Source of the DNA: Bacteroidaceae bacterium
GTDB taxonomy: Bacteria; Bacteroidota; Bacteroidia; Bacteroidales; Bacteroidaceae
NCBI GenBank assembly: GCA_017480685.1
Contig: JAFUSD010000041.1
Location: 1 to 62,826, forward strand
Length of the DNA stretch: 62,826 bases
Direction: 5' to 3'
A program made the translations under genes and the position numbers. Shown piece by piece: positions 27,165 through 35,185 of the stretch. Positions within the stretch are counted from its first letter, which is position 1. The number at the start of each line of letters is the position of its first letter. The notes beneath the pieces were generated by a model, which saw nothing but the letters and a program-made list of their open reading frames with translations, had not been told where the DNA came from and did not search any database.

Positions 27165-28421
27165 CTAAGGATGTTGCTGCAGGTCTTTGAGGCGGAGGAG
27201 GGCTTCGAGGTAGTAGTAGTCGGCATAGATGATGCTGGCATCGATTTCGGAACCGGCTGGATGGTGACCGGTGGAGTGTAGTAGGAAGGCGGAGTTGCGG
27301 TCGCGGCTCTGATAGCGCGGGGTGCTGAGGTCGGCGAGCATATCGATGGCGGCCTGACGATAACGATGGGCGGAACCGTTGTTATGATGGCTATTATCGG
27401 TATCGGGTTGGCCGTCTGAATTAAGTCTTCTTTCATTGTCGAGGTATGTGCTCAGTTCGATGAGTGCCGATGCTACGACACATGCTGCCGAGGCATCCTT
27501 GGGTGCCTGCAGGCCGCGGGGGTCGTCCATATCCCATAGTGGTATCATGTCGTCGCTGGTCTGACGGAGGCGGAGAAGGTAGATGTCGGCCACGCGCTGT
27601 GCAAACTGGAGGAACAGCGGGTCGCGGGTCCACCGATACACCATGGTGTAGCCGTAGATGGCCCATGACTGTCCGCGCGACCACATGGAACTGTCGGCAT
27701 ATCCCTGATGGGTCTGTCCACGCAGAAACTGTCCGCTGAGGGTGTCGTATACTGCCACATGATAGGATGAACCGTCGGGACGGAAGTGGTGGCGCATGGT
27801 GGTGGTGGCATGAGTGATGGCTATCTGACGGAGCAGGGGCGAACCTCCGTTGGCTGCGGCCCAGAAGAGGAGGTCGAGGTTTATCATGTTGTCCATGATG
27901 GTGTTGTGCCCTCCGTAGTCTTTCACGTGTCGCGGCCACGAGAGGAGGGTGCCTGCCTTGGCGTTGTAGAGTGTTGCAAGACTGTCGGCAGCTGCAAGCA
28001 GGATGGGACGGTAGATGGATAGCATCGGGCTATATGTCAGTCCTTTACCAAACGAACCAATCATGATGAACCCGAGGTCGTGGTCGTAGATGGGTTGGTA
28101 GGCCAGCGGCTTCAGCACTTCGGTATATCCCTTGGCGGCATGTAGCACTTCGGCCGAGTGTGAATAGCTGTAATCCATCCACAGTATGCCTGGCCAGAAA
28201 CCCGAACACCATTCCTCGGCCACCGCCCTGCGGCAGTTCCACCTGTGCTGACCGGCCAGTATGTTGCGCGGCTCTTGTGTGAAGTCGTAGGGCCGGAGCT
28301 GTTGCAACGACTTCATCACCTGATGGTGGCAGTAGTCGAGCTGCTTATCTACATCGAACGTCTGACTGTATATGTTGGCTGCTAAAAGCGTGCAGAGGAG
28401 TGAAAATGCAATTCGTTTCAT
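27165..28421 (-). CDS. Glycoside hydrolase family 88 (unsaturated glucuronyl hydrolase)
   Basis: A 418-residue exported enzyme (signal peptide ending IYSQ) with an alpha/alpha barrel. It removes 4,5-unsaturated uronic acids from oligosaccharides released by polysaccharide lyases. The two catalytic aspartates of the family are visible as D115 (YDHDLGFIM) and D177 (TIMDNMINLDLLFWAA). WCSGFWPGILWM and WSRGQSWAIYGY are further family blocks. The divergent neighbour carries lyase-like and GH28-like regions, so both probably act on one uronate polysaccharide. No SusC/SusD pair lies nearby. Confidence 0.88.
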   Translation of the reverse strand: MKRIAFSLLCTLLAANIYSQTFDVDKQLDYCHHQVMKSLQQLRPYDFTQEPRNILAGQHRWNCRRAVAEEWCSGFWPGILWMDYSYSHSAEVLHAAKGYTEVLKPLAYQPIYDHDLGFIMIGSFGKGLTYSPMLSIYRPILLAAADSLATLYNAKAGTLLSWPRHVKDYGGHNTIMDNMINLDLLFWAAANGGSPLLRQIAITHATTTMRHHFRPDGSSYHVAVYDTLSGQFLRGQTHQGYADSSMWSRGQSWAIYGYTMVYRWTRDPLFLQFAQRVADIYLLRLRQTSDDMIPLWDMDDPRGLQAPKDASAACVVASALIELSTYLDNERRLNSDGQPDTDNSHHNNGSAHRYRQAAIDMLADLSTPRYQSRDRNSAFLLHSTGHHPAGSEIDASIIYADYYYLEALLRLKDLQQHP

Positions 28422-28456
28422 AGTTATTTCGTCTTTGTTTGGTGAAAAACACGGTG

Positions 28457-28464
28457 CAAAGATA
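28457..28464 (-). promoter_or_regulatory. Promoter -7 box for the GH88 gene
   Basis: TATCTTTG on the minus strand, 36 bases before the GH88 ATG. It lies back to back with the plus-strand box at 28486. Confidence 0.5.
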
Positions 28465-28485
28465 CATATATTTCATGAAAAACAC

Positions 28486-28493
28486 TAATTTTG
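28486..28493 (+). promoter_or_regulatory. Promoter -7 box for the lyase-like/GH28-like gene
   Basis: TAATTTTG matches TAnnTTTG, 70 bases before the ATG at 28563. The two boxes are 21 bases apart on opposite strands, giving divergent and perhaps shared control. Confidence 0.5.
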
Positions 28494-28562
28494 CAGGCAG
28501 AAAACGCCCTCTACAGGGGTGTGGAACACAGCGAAAGTTGAATAAAAAGACATTGAAGGACT

Positions 28563-30911
28563 ATGAATACTTACAGATTCTGGATTATAGTGTTTGCCCA
28601 ATTTGTGGCTGCAAGCCTGTGGGCACAGACGGAGTACAGGATGGCAGGACCCTACGAGGTGGTGGCCCGCGACGGTGAATTTGCCCGCAGCAAGAGCGGC
28701 AGCGAACGCGACATGCTGGCTGCGCTCAACTTTGCGAAGGAAGGCAAGAAGGCCGAAGCACTGACGATAATCAATGCGTATGCCTCGACACTCAAGCGGC
28801 TCGACGGACACGATGCACCGCTATGTGCCATTCAGTGTTATAACCTGGTGAGGGCCATGACGTTGCTGCGCGACAATCGTACCGACGAGTGGGACGTGAT
28901 GGTGCGACGTGCGTTGCTGCCGATGATTGAGAAATTCGATGCTGACAGCCCTTATGCTAACGGCAACTGGGGTGCTATAGTCAACCGCCTGCGCATGGCA
29001 TGTGGCATATTGCTCGACGACAAGAAGTTGTATGACGCATCAATCGACTACTACCTCCATGCCAACGACAACGGTGCGTTGCCACGTTACGTCAGTGCCA
29101 CGGGTCAGTGTCAGGAGACGGGACGCGACCAAAACCACGCCCAGCTGGGGCTTGGCATGATGTGCGATATATGTGAGATGGCATGGGAACAGGGCGACGA
29201 CCTGTGGGGAGCACTCGACAACCGACTGATGGCCGGCATCGAATACTCTGCCCGATACAACATGGGATATGACGTGCCATTCGAGACATGGACCGACTGC
29301 ACCGGACTCTACTCTGGCTGGACATCTCCGGGCGAGATGGGACGCGGACGGATATGGGAGATATACGACCAACCCTACCGCCACTATGTTGGCCGCAAGG
29401 GACTGAAGATGCCTTACACCAAGCGACTACTGGCCGAACAGGCAAAGGCCGAGAAGCGAGGCGAGGTGAACGTGAACATCGAATCGAGGACATTCCAGCT
29501 GAAGGGGGTGAAGGAAAGCCCGCGCCTGCACCGCGTGTTTACATACAAGGCACCCGAGGGGGCACCGCTGAAACACGACTACGAGGTCTTTGTGCAACCG
29601 CGCGGAGAGAAGGAATGGACACGCATCGACACGTATATGGCCAAGGTGAATGCACCCACGCCGGAGGGCGGCCACAGGGTGACAGAGATATCCTACGCCA
29701 TGTTCGACTTTACGGGCGATGTGTTTGTGCGCGTGGTGAGCAAGACGAAGAAGTTTAAGACGGCACGCATACGCCCCGACTACCGTGGCACGATAGCCAA
29801 CGTGCAGAACGACTCGACCGTGCAGTTCATACTGTTCCAACCCGAGAACGTGAGCGTGGAACTTGACGGCGACATACAGAACAACCTGCTGCTCTTCACA
29901 TCGGCTCCTGCCGTCAGTGCCGACGAGGCAAGGAAAGAGGCTGGACGCATGGGACGCGAGTTCAGCTACTACGGGCCTGGACTTTATAAAGGCGATACGA
30001 TACGTGTGAAATCGAACACCACGATATATCTGGAGGGTGGAAGCTACTTCACCACCACATTTGCAATCGACGATGCAGAGAATGTGAGCATACTGGGTCG
30101 AGGCATAGCACGCCCCGAGCGTGGCTACGAGGGATGTCACGTATATAGGTCGAAAAACGTGGTTATCGACGGACTTGTGGTCAACACCTGTCCTGTGGGC
30201 GGAAGCGACGGAGTGAAGCTGCACGATGTGCGCTCGATATCACACCCCAGCTGGGGCGACGGCCTCAACGTGTTTGCATCGAGCAATGTGTTGTATGACC
30301 GTGTGTTCTGCCGCAACAGCGACGACTGCACCACTGCCTACGCTACACGCAAAGGGTTCTACGGCGATGTACGCAACATTCGCATGACCAACTCGACCCT
30401 GTGGGCCGACGTGGCTCACCCTATATTCATAGGCTTACACGGAAATCCGGAACGTGGCGACAGCATCGTGGGGCTGACTTACGACAACATTGACATACTG
30501 TGCCAGAGCGAGGAGCAGGTGGATTATCAGGGATGCCTGGCCATCAACTGCGGCGACGGCAACTACGTGAAGGATGTCACGTTCGACAACATACGCATTG
30601 AGCAGATACGCCAAGGCTGCATCCTGCAAGTGAAGGTGGGATGGAACCAGAAGTATTGCACCGCACCGGGTGCCGGGGTGGAGAACGTCACCTTCCGCAA
30701 CATACGCTATTATGGCCAGCTGCCGCAGATGTCGGTCATCACCGGATATGATGCACAGCACAAGGTGAAGAACATCAAGTTTGAAGGGCTGAAGATAAAC
30801 GGACGCACCATCTACGACACGATGGAAGGCAAGCCAGGATGGTATGCCACGGCCGACATGGTGCCTATGTTCGTAGGCTCACATGTCGAGGACTTGAAGT
30901 TTGAGAAGTGA
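28563..30911 (+). CDS. Exported two-domain protein: alginate-lyase-like N-terminal region plus GH28-like beta-helix
   Basis: 782 residues with a signal peptide ending SLWAQ. Residues about 25-290 are helical and contain [14 protein letters not shown], the central motif of the alginate-lyase (PF05426-like) alpha/alpha fold. A middle beta domain follows (about 300-430). Residues about 440-770 look like a parallel beta-helix with repeated N/D turns; GDGLNVFASSNVLYDRVFCR and NSDDCTTAY parallel the catalytic DG...SDDC region of GH28 polygalacturonases. Both activities on one chain would cut uronate-containing polysaccharides, with GH88 next door trimming unsaturated products. Assignments rest on motif resemblance; the GH28-like part could be another beta-helix family. 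Confidence 0.7.
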   Translation: MNTYRFWIIVFAQFVAASLWAQTEYRMAGPYEVVARDGEFARSKSGSERDMLAALNFAKEGKKAEALTIINAYASTLKRLDGHDAPLCAIQCYNLVRAMTLLRDNRTDEWDVMVRRALLPMIEKFDADSPYANGNWGAIVNRLRMACGILLDDKKLYDASIDYYLHANDNGALPRYVSATGQCQETGRDQNHAQLGLGMMCDICEMAWEQGDDLWGALDNRLMAGIEYSARYNMGYDVPFETWTDCTGLYSGWTSPGEMGRGRIWEIYDQPYRHYVGRKGLKMPYTKRLLAEQAKAEKRGEVNVNIESRTFQLKGVKESPRLHRVFTYKAPEGAPLKHDYEVFVQPRGEKEWTRIDTYMAKVNAPTPEGGHRVTEISYAMFDFTGDVFVRVVSKTKKFKTARIRPDYRGTIANVQNDSTVQFILFQPENVSVELDGDIQNNLLLFTSAPAVSADEARKEAGRMGREFSYYGPGLYKGDTIRVKSNTTIYLEGGSYFTTTFAIDDAENVSILGRGIARPERGYEGCHVYRSKNVVIDGLVVNTCPVGGSDGVKLHDVRSISHPSWGDGLNVFASSNVLYDRVFCRNSDDCTTAYATRKGFYGDVRNIRMTNSTLWADVAHPIFIGLHGNPERGDSIVGLTYDNIDILCQSEEQVDYQGCLAINCGDGNYVKDVTFDNIRIEQIRQGCILQVKVGWNQKYCTAPGAGVENVTFRNIRYYGQLPQMSVITGYDAQHKVKNIKFEGLKINGRTIYDTMEGKPGWYATADMVPMFVGSHVEDLKFEK

Positions 30912-30926
30912 GGATTATTGCATAAA

Positions 30927-31031
30927 CACCTTGCGTCAAAGTATCAGCACCTTGCGTCAAAGTATCAGCACCCCGTGTCATGGTATCAGCACCCCGTGTC
31001 ACGGTATCAGCACCCCGTGTCACGGTATCAA
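30927..31031. repeat. 21-bp tandem repeat overlapping the transglutaminase-like stop codon (5 units)
   Basis: Units start at 30927, 30948, 30969, 30990 and 31011. Two read CACCTTGCGTCAAAGTATCA and three CACCCCGTGTCAYGGTATCA (plus a final base). The fifth unit contains the stop codon (31020-31022) and last codons of the minus-strand gene. The array fills the gap between two convergent genes. Confidence 0.92.
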
Positions 31032-32477
31032 TACTTTGCGTCCGCCTACTATCAGCAGTTGGTTCTTTTGTGAAACAGGAAGTGTTTCGATGGTGCCGAT
31101 GTAGCGGCCACCTGCGTCGTATGCAGGGCTTGATATTACAGAGTTGGTGGTGATATCGTTTATACTGCTTGCCACGTCGTAGTGTTGGTTGGCAATGAAG
31201 GAGATGACCGAGTAGTCCCACTGGCTTTCGTATGTGGGGTTGGTGTCCCATGTGATGCTTGTGGGATGCGATTGCGCGAAGGTGAATCCGCCACCTCCCA
31301 CTATATCGTCTTTACCAAGTAGCAACCAGTTGTGGTTCTCCTGTCCCGACTGTTTGCGGTTCAGTTGGTCGATGGGGTCGTTCCAAGTGCAGTCTACAGC
31401 ATACCACGAGCCGTTTTCCATCTCTACTTCGTTCCACATGTGCGACTCGCCTGGCGAGAGTGCAAAGTCTTTTGCGTTGCCCACAGCCAGGATGCAGGGA
31501 ATGCCCGTTTGGTCGCACAGCACCTTGAAGGCACGTGCGTAGCCTTCGCACACAGGACCTATAGTGCCTGTGGTGCCGCGCAGTGCACTCATAGGGCTCC
31601 ATGCTATGGTGGGCACATTGTTTGAGTGGCCATAGAGGGTGTTGTAGCTGTTGTGTTTGGTAAGCCAGTCGTTGAAGTACACAATCTTGTCGTAGCGCGA
31701 ACCTGCAGGGCAGTTCTGCACGATGTTGTCGATGCGTTGCTTATATTCCTCCACTCCGTTCGTCACCTTTTCCTGAGTGTTGAACTCGTTGCGACGATAG
31801 TCGAAGTCGGTGTCTTTCAGTGTGAAATATATCGTTTGGGTATATGTCACCCAGCCCTTGCCTGCCGATGTGTCGTAGTTGTAGCGGTAGTTCCACAGGT
31901 GTTGCCAGCGGAAGTAGCTGTCGAGCCAGAAGGCTTCGGGGTAGTCGTAGGTGAGGCATAGAATGAGGTACGACATGAAGCAGTCGGCCTCGTTCCAGTT
32001 TTTGTTGCACTGATTGTCAATCAGGTTGTAGGTAATCTGATCGATTTGCTCGTATGTGGCATCGGTCGGGAATGTGAAGTCGATTGTGCCGCTGAATGTG
32101 GTCACCACGGTGTTATAGTTACCGAGGTCTTCGATGTATAGCCCCAACGTAGGGTCCGACAGGTAGTTCTCGCCGCCGTCGAGCACCTTCTGCACGGCAG
32201 TTCCATAGCGGTTGTAGAATTGCACCAGGTAGTCGGGCAGGTTGTGTATGCGGTCAATCCAGCGGTGGCTCATGGTCAGGTCGGGTGTTGAAGTATTGTA
32301 GTTTCGACGCTTTCCCTCTGCGGCTCGCATCATGTCGTTCATCTGTTGCCAATCCACTTGTGTGAGGTCTACACTGTGAACTTCTCCCTTCACTGTAGGG
32401 CCGTCCACACTGATGGTTTTTTGAGCACTGATGGCAAGCGATGTCATCGTCAGCAGGATGCAAAATGCTGTCTTCAT
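31020..32477 (-). CDS. Secreted transglutaminase-like (cysteine protease fold) protein
   Basis: A 485-residue protein with a signal peptide (MKTAFCILLTMTSLAISAQ). The catalytic triad of the transglutaminase-like superfamily is visible as Cys310 (GPVCEGYARAF), His346 (ESHMWNEVEM) and Asp362 (YAVDCTWNDP). Such domains act as peptidases or cross-linking enzymes; the substrate is unknown. The C terminus (LLIVGGRKVLIP) resembles the end of T9SS-type sorting tails but lacks the upstream part of the domain. The start at 32477 was chosen for the signal peptide; the longer frame from 32543 runs into palindromic array 4. The 3' end is part of a 21-bp repeat. Confidence 0.82.
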   Translation of the reverse strand: MKTAFCILLTMTSLAISAQKTISVDGPTVKGEVHSVDLTQVDWQQMNDMMRAAEGKRRNYNTSTPDLTMSHRWIDRIHNLPDYLVQFYNRYGTAVQKVLDGGENYLSDPTLGLYIEDLGNYNTVVTTFSGTIDFTFPTDATYEQIDQITYNLIDNQCNKNWNEADCFMSYLILCLTYDYPEAFWLDSYFRWQHLWNYRYNYDTSAGKGWVTYTQTIYFTLKDTDFDYRRNEFNTQEKVTNGVEEYKQRIDNIVQNCPAGSRYDKIVYFNDWLTKHNSYNTLYGHSNNVPTIAWSPMSALRGTTGTIGPVCEGYARAFKVLCDQTGIPCILAVGNAKDFALSPGESHMWNEVEMENGSWYAVDCTWNDPIDQLNRKQSGQENHNWLLLGKDDIVGGGGFTFAQSHPTSITWDTNPTYESQWDYSVISFIANQHYDVASSINDITTNSVISSPAYDAGGRYIGTIETLPVSQKNQLLIVGGRKVLIP

Positions 32478-32529
32478 TGCTGTTTCTTGCTTTTTATATG
32501 TTTCTATATTCGGTGTTGTCTGTATTTGT

Positions 32530-32629
32530 GAGGATATCCTCAACGGGTCGCGAGGATATCGTCAACGCCTTGCGAGGATATCGTCAACGCCTTGTGAGGA
32601 TATCGTCAACGCCTTGTGAGGATATCCTC
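32530..32629. repeat. 22-bp palindromic repeat array 4 (5 copies)
   Basis: Copies at 32530, 32552, 32574, 32596 and 32618: GAGGATATCCTC, three GAGGATATCGTC, GAGGATATCCTC. Spacers are AACGGGTCGC, AACGCCTTGC and AACGCCTTGT, ending CGTTTT. It lies 53 bases upstream of the transglutaminase-like gene start. Confidence 0.92.
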
Positions 32630-32656
32630 GTTTTAACCCTGGTGGGTCATCAGGTT

Positions 32657-32854
32657 TTATGTGGTGCGCAGATGTTGCATGAAAGCGTTGTGCAACGCCT
32701 GCTGTTCTTCGTCGCTGAGGTGTGGAAGATGTTCGCTTATGGTTTTTATGAAAGCTTGTTCGGCACGTGTGCGCATCTGTGCTTTTCCGGCACGGATGCC
32801 TGCTGCCAGCTCGTTTTTAGGCAGTAGTGCCCTGTTGAAATTTCCGTCGCTCAT
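32657..32854 (-). CDS. Small conserved-looking protein, 65 residues
   Basis: MSDGNFNRALLPKNELAAG begins a soluble, helical, charged protein; it has an Arg-rich middle (RAGKAQMRTRAEQAF) and an acidic SDEEQQALH segment. It resembles short uncharacterised Bacteroidales proteins that start with GNFNRALLP, recalled but not checked. No domain known. The frame has balanced composition unlike the repeats around it. The start is followed upstream by AT-rich non-coding DNA. Confidence 0.6.
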   Translation of the reverse strand: MSDGNFNRALLPKNELAAGIRAGKAQMRTRAEQAFIKTISEHLPHLSDEEQQALHNAFMQHLRTT

Positions 32855-33062
32855 TTCAATAAATATAAATGAAATATATAATATATAATCAATAATATAT
32901 AATAGCCATCCGGTCTCTATACCATCGAACCTCCCCGTCTTGTCTTCGTCGGGATGACGGATAATATAGGTGGTCTCTTGCTTATGGGTTTTGGCTTGTA
33001 TTTAATGAATAATGAATAGCGGGAACTTGATTTAATGAATAATGGATAATGAATGGCGGATG

Positions 33063-33890
33063 CTAATCTTCAATCTTCAACACAAATGCGTACTCTTCGC
33101 CTCGGCTGTTGGTGTAGCTGCCGTTGTATGTCTCGCCATCGTATTTTCCTTCGAAGTAGGGTGCTTGGTCGGTGTTGCCGGTCATCGATTCGTAGACGGT
33201 GAGGTAGGGCTCTTGGTAGTTGCCCAGCAGTTGTGTGGCAGTGGTGGCTCCTTGGTTGTTGTAGAAGTATTGACCCGACACGTTGCCCTCGTTGTCGATG
33301 AAGAGTGTCATAGTGATGTTGTATGTGGTTCCACCGATGTAACCATGAAGTGTAGCTGTGGGTTCTTCTGCTATTTCCGCGGTTTCATCGGGGTTTTCGG
33401 CTTCTTCATCGCTCACTTCGGCTTGCTCGTCGGGCGCGTCGGCATCGGTGTAGTCGTATGCATCGTCTGTGTCATTTTCATCGATGAAATCGTCGATAGC
33501 GGTGGTGAAGTCGGAAGAAGTAGTATAGTTCACAACATAATCTACACACCCGAAGACAAGTGCACCTAAAGCTACAAGCAGCAGCAGGAACACGATGAGC
33601 ACAGCAAAGAAGCAACCCCAGCAACCCTTGTTCTTGTTGGGCTTGTAGTGGTACTTGTACTGATAGGGCTCCTGCTCGCTCTTGGTTTGCTCGCTTTTTG
33701 GTTGCTCGCCACGGGTTTGCTCGCTGTGGTTGTGCTCCGACTCGGAAACAGATTCGGGTGGCTGTTGCCTGGGCGGGGATGGTGTATATACGTCAGAGTG
33801 TGTCTGCCCGTTCAGGGGGCAGCCACACTCTGGGCATACTATTGCTTTGTCGGACACTATGTGCCCGCATTCCTTACATTTGGTTATCAT
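33063..33890 (-). CDS. Zinc-ribbon membrane protein with acidic linker and beta-rich C-terminal domain
   Basis: 275 residues. The N-terminal zinc ribbon has CKEC and CPECGCPL pairs (residues 5-25). A Gln/Ser/Glu-rich linker follows, then KGCWGCFFAVLIVFLLLLVA (about 88-107) as one transmembrane helix. After it come an Asp/Glu-rich stretch and a C-terminal domain of beta strands (GYIGGTTYNITMTLFIDNEG, GQYFYNNQG). The ribbon would be cytoplasmic and the C-terminal domain outside. Function unknown. It starts 57 bases after porN ends on the same strand and could be the last gene of that transcript. Confidence 0.75.
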   Translation of the reverse strand: MITKCKECGHIVSDKAIVCPECGCPLNGQTHSDVYTPSPPRQQPPESVSESEHNHSEQTRGEQPKSEQTKSEQEPYQYKYHYKPNKNKGCWGCFFAVLIVFLLLLVALGALVFGCVDYVVNYTTSSDFTTAIDDFIDENDTDDAYDYTDADAPDEQAEVSDEEAENPDETAEIAEEPTATLHGYIGGTTYNITMTLFIDNEGNVSGQYFYNNQGATTATQLLGNYQEPYLTVYESMTGNTDQAPYFEGKYDGETYNGSYTNSRGEEYAFVLKIED

Positions 33891-33947
33891 AGGTGGGGCG
33901 TTTGTTTTTCGTTGTTCGTCCTTCGTCGTCTTTTCGTCGTTTATCCA

Positions 33948-35156
33948 TCAATGGCGTTCGCGGCGTACAGATACGCGTGGTGCACTGCTGCCCGAACTGC
34001 TACTGCCGGAGCTTGACGACTTCTCACTCTTCGAGGCACGTGCGGAGGTGCGGCTCGATGTCGACGTGGACTTCTTTGCTTTCTTCGCAGCTTGCTCGGC
34101 AGCAGCTATGGAGTCTTTGCGTGCCAACTCGGCCGAATCGACCGGCGCATGCCATATATGTTGCTCGAAGTCGACCATCTCTTTCTCTATCTTCTTCTGT
34201 GCTGCAACCAGTGCGGTGTCGCTGCCGGCTTCCTGGATGAGCGACTTGCCCTGCATGTTGGCTGTCATGTAGATGGTGCCTTTATACTTGTTGGTAGCGA
34301 AGAAGTCGGCCAAAGACATTGTAGCTGCGTTGTTGATGTTGCTGGTCATCACCTCGTGCTGCGAGAGGTAGGTCTCGATGTCTTCGATCTTCACCCAGAA
34401 GAGCGGGTTCTTCTGTACGTCTGATGCAAAGCCCGGGCTGTTGAAGTCGATTACGTTGCCAGCTCGGTGCATTACAGGACAGATGGCCGTAACGCGGCTG
34501 TGGTAGGTGGCAGTGTGCTGGTCGTAGTAGCTGCTTTCCTTCACAAAATAGCTCAAAACCTCGGCCGACGGCACATCGACAGGCTCTACCTTGATGCTGT
34601 TGCCATTGACCTCGTATGGTATTTCAAAGCGGTCGAGCATGTCTTTGAAGTGCATACGGTTGTCCTGATTGAAGTTCTCCAGACCTGACGGGTCGTAGGT
34701 ATAAGCAGGAATCTTGCCAGTGTTGAGCAGTTGGAACAGCAGGGTGAAGAGGTTCACCTGTCCGTTGGCCATCGGCTCTACAGGATAGTAGAGTGCTGCA
34801 TTCTCATCCTTCGTGAGGTCGAGCTCGCGATAGATGTCGCGTCGCCAGCTGGCATCGGCCGGCTGCTCCACTGTTGTTGGGAACATAAGGCTGGCACGAC
34901 TCGGAGTCTGCTGCGCTGCAGCATTGCGGTTAGCTGTAGTGGTACGTGTGGTGGTACCAGTAGTACGTGTTGCAGTGCCGGTGGTGGTACCAGTGGTACG
35001 TGTTGCAGTGCCGGTGGTGGTACCAGTGGTACGTGTTGCAGTGCCGGTGGTGGTACGTGTCTGGTTGTTCTGAACCCTGCTCTGTGCCGGCTGTGCACTC
35101 AGCTGTGTGCATCCCAGCATCAATGCTGATATCAATAAATACTTATGTATAGTCAT
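33948..35156 (-). CDS. porN: Type IX secretion system protein PorN/GldN
   Basis: A 402-residue periplasmic component that forms the ring complex with lipoprotein PorK under the outer membrane. It has a signal peptide ending LSAQ and the family core (ASWRRDIYRELDLTKDENA, YYPVEP, SLADFFATNKYKG). Two extra parts flank the core: a Thr/Gly/Arg-rich region of three 11-residue repeats (TGTATRTTGTT) after the signal peptide, and a Ser/Lys/Ala-rich tail. The start at 35156 gives a proper signal peptide; the open frame extends 11 codons further. It follows porM by 29 bases. Confidence 0.9.
   Translation of the reverse strand: MTIHKYLLISALMLGCTQLSAQPAQSRVQNNQTRTTTGTATRTTGTTTGTATRTTGTTTGTATRTTGTTTRTTTANRNAAAQQTPSRASLMFPTTVEQPADASWRRDIYRELDLTKDENAALYYPVEPMANGQVNLFTLLFQLLNTGKIPAYTYDPSGLENFNQDNRMHFKDMLDRFEIPYEVNGNSIKVEPVDVPSAEVLSYFVKESSYYDQHTATYHSRVTAICPVMHRAGNVIDFNSPGFASDVQKNPLFWVKIEDIETYLSQHEVMTSNINNAATMSLADFFATNKYKGTIYMTANMQGKSLIQEAGSDTALVAAQKKIEKEMVDFEQHIWHAPVDSAELARKDSIAAAEQAAKKAKKSTSTSSRTSARASKSEKSSSSGSSSSGSSAPRVSVRRERH
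34951..35049. repeat. 33-bp coding tandem repeat in porN (3 units)
   Basis: Three near-identical 33-bp units encode TGTATRTTGTT repeats in the disordered segment before the PorN core. The repeat keeps the frame, so copy-number change would alter only linker length. Confidence 0.85.
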
Positions 35157-35185
35157 ATCTCTGTTATTTTTCGTGTATATATACA

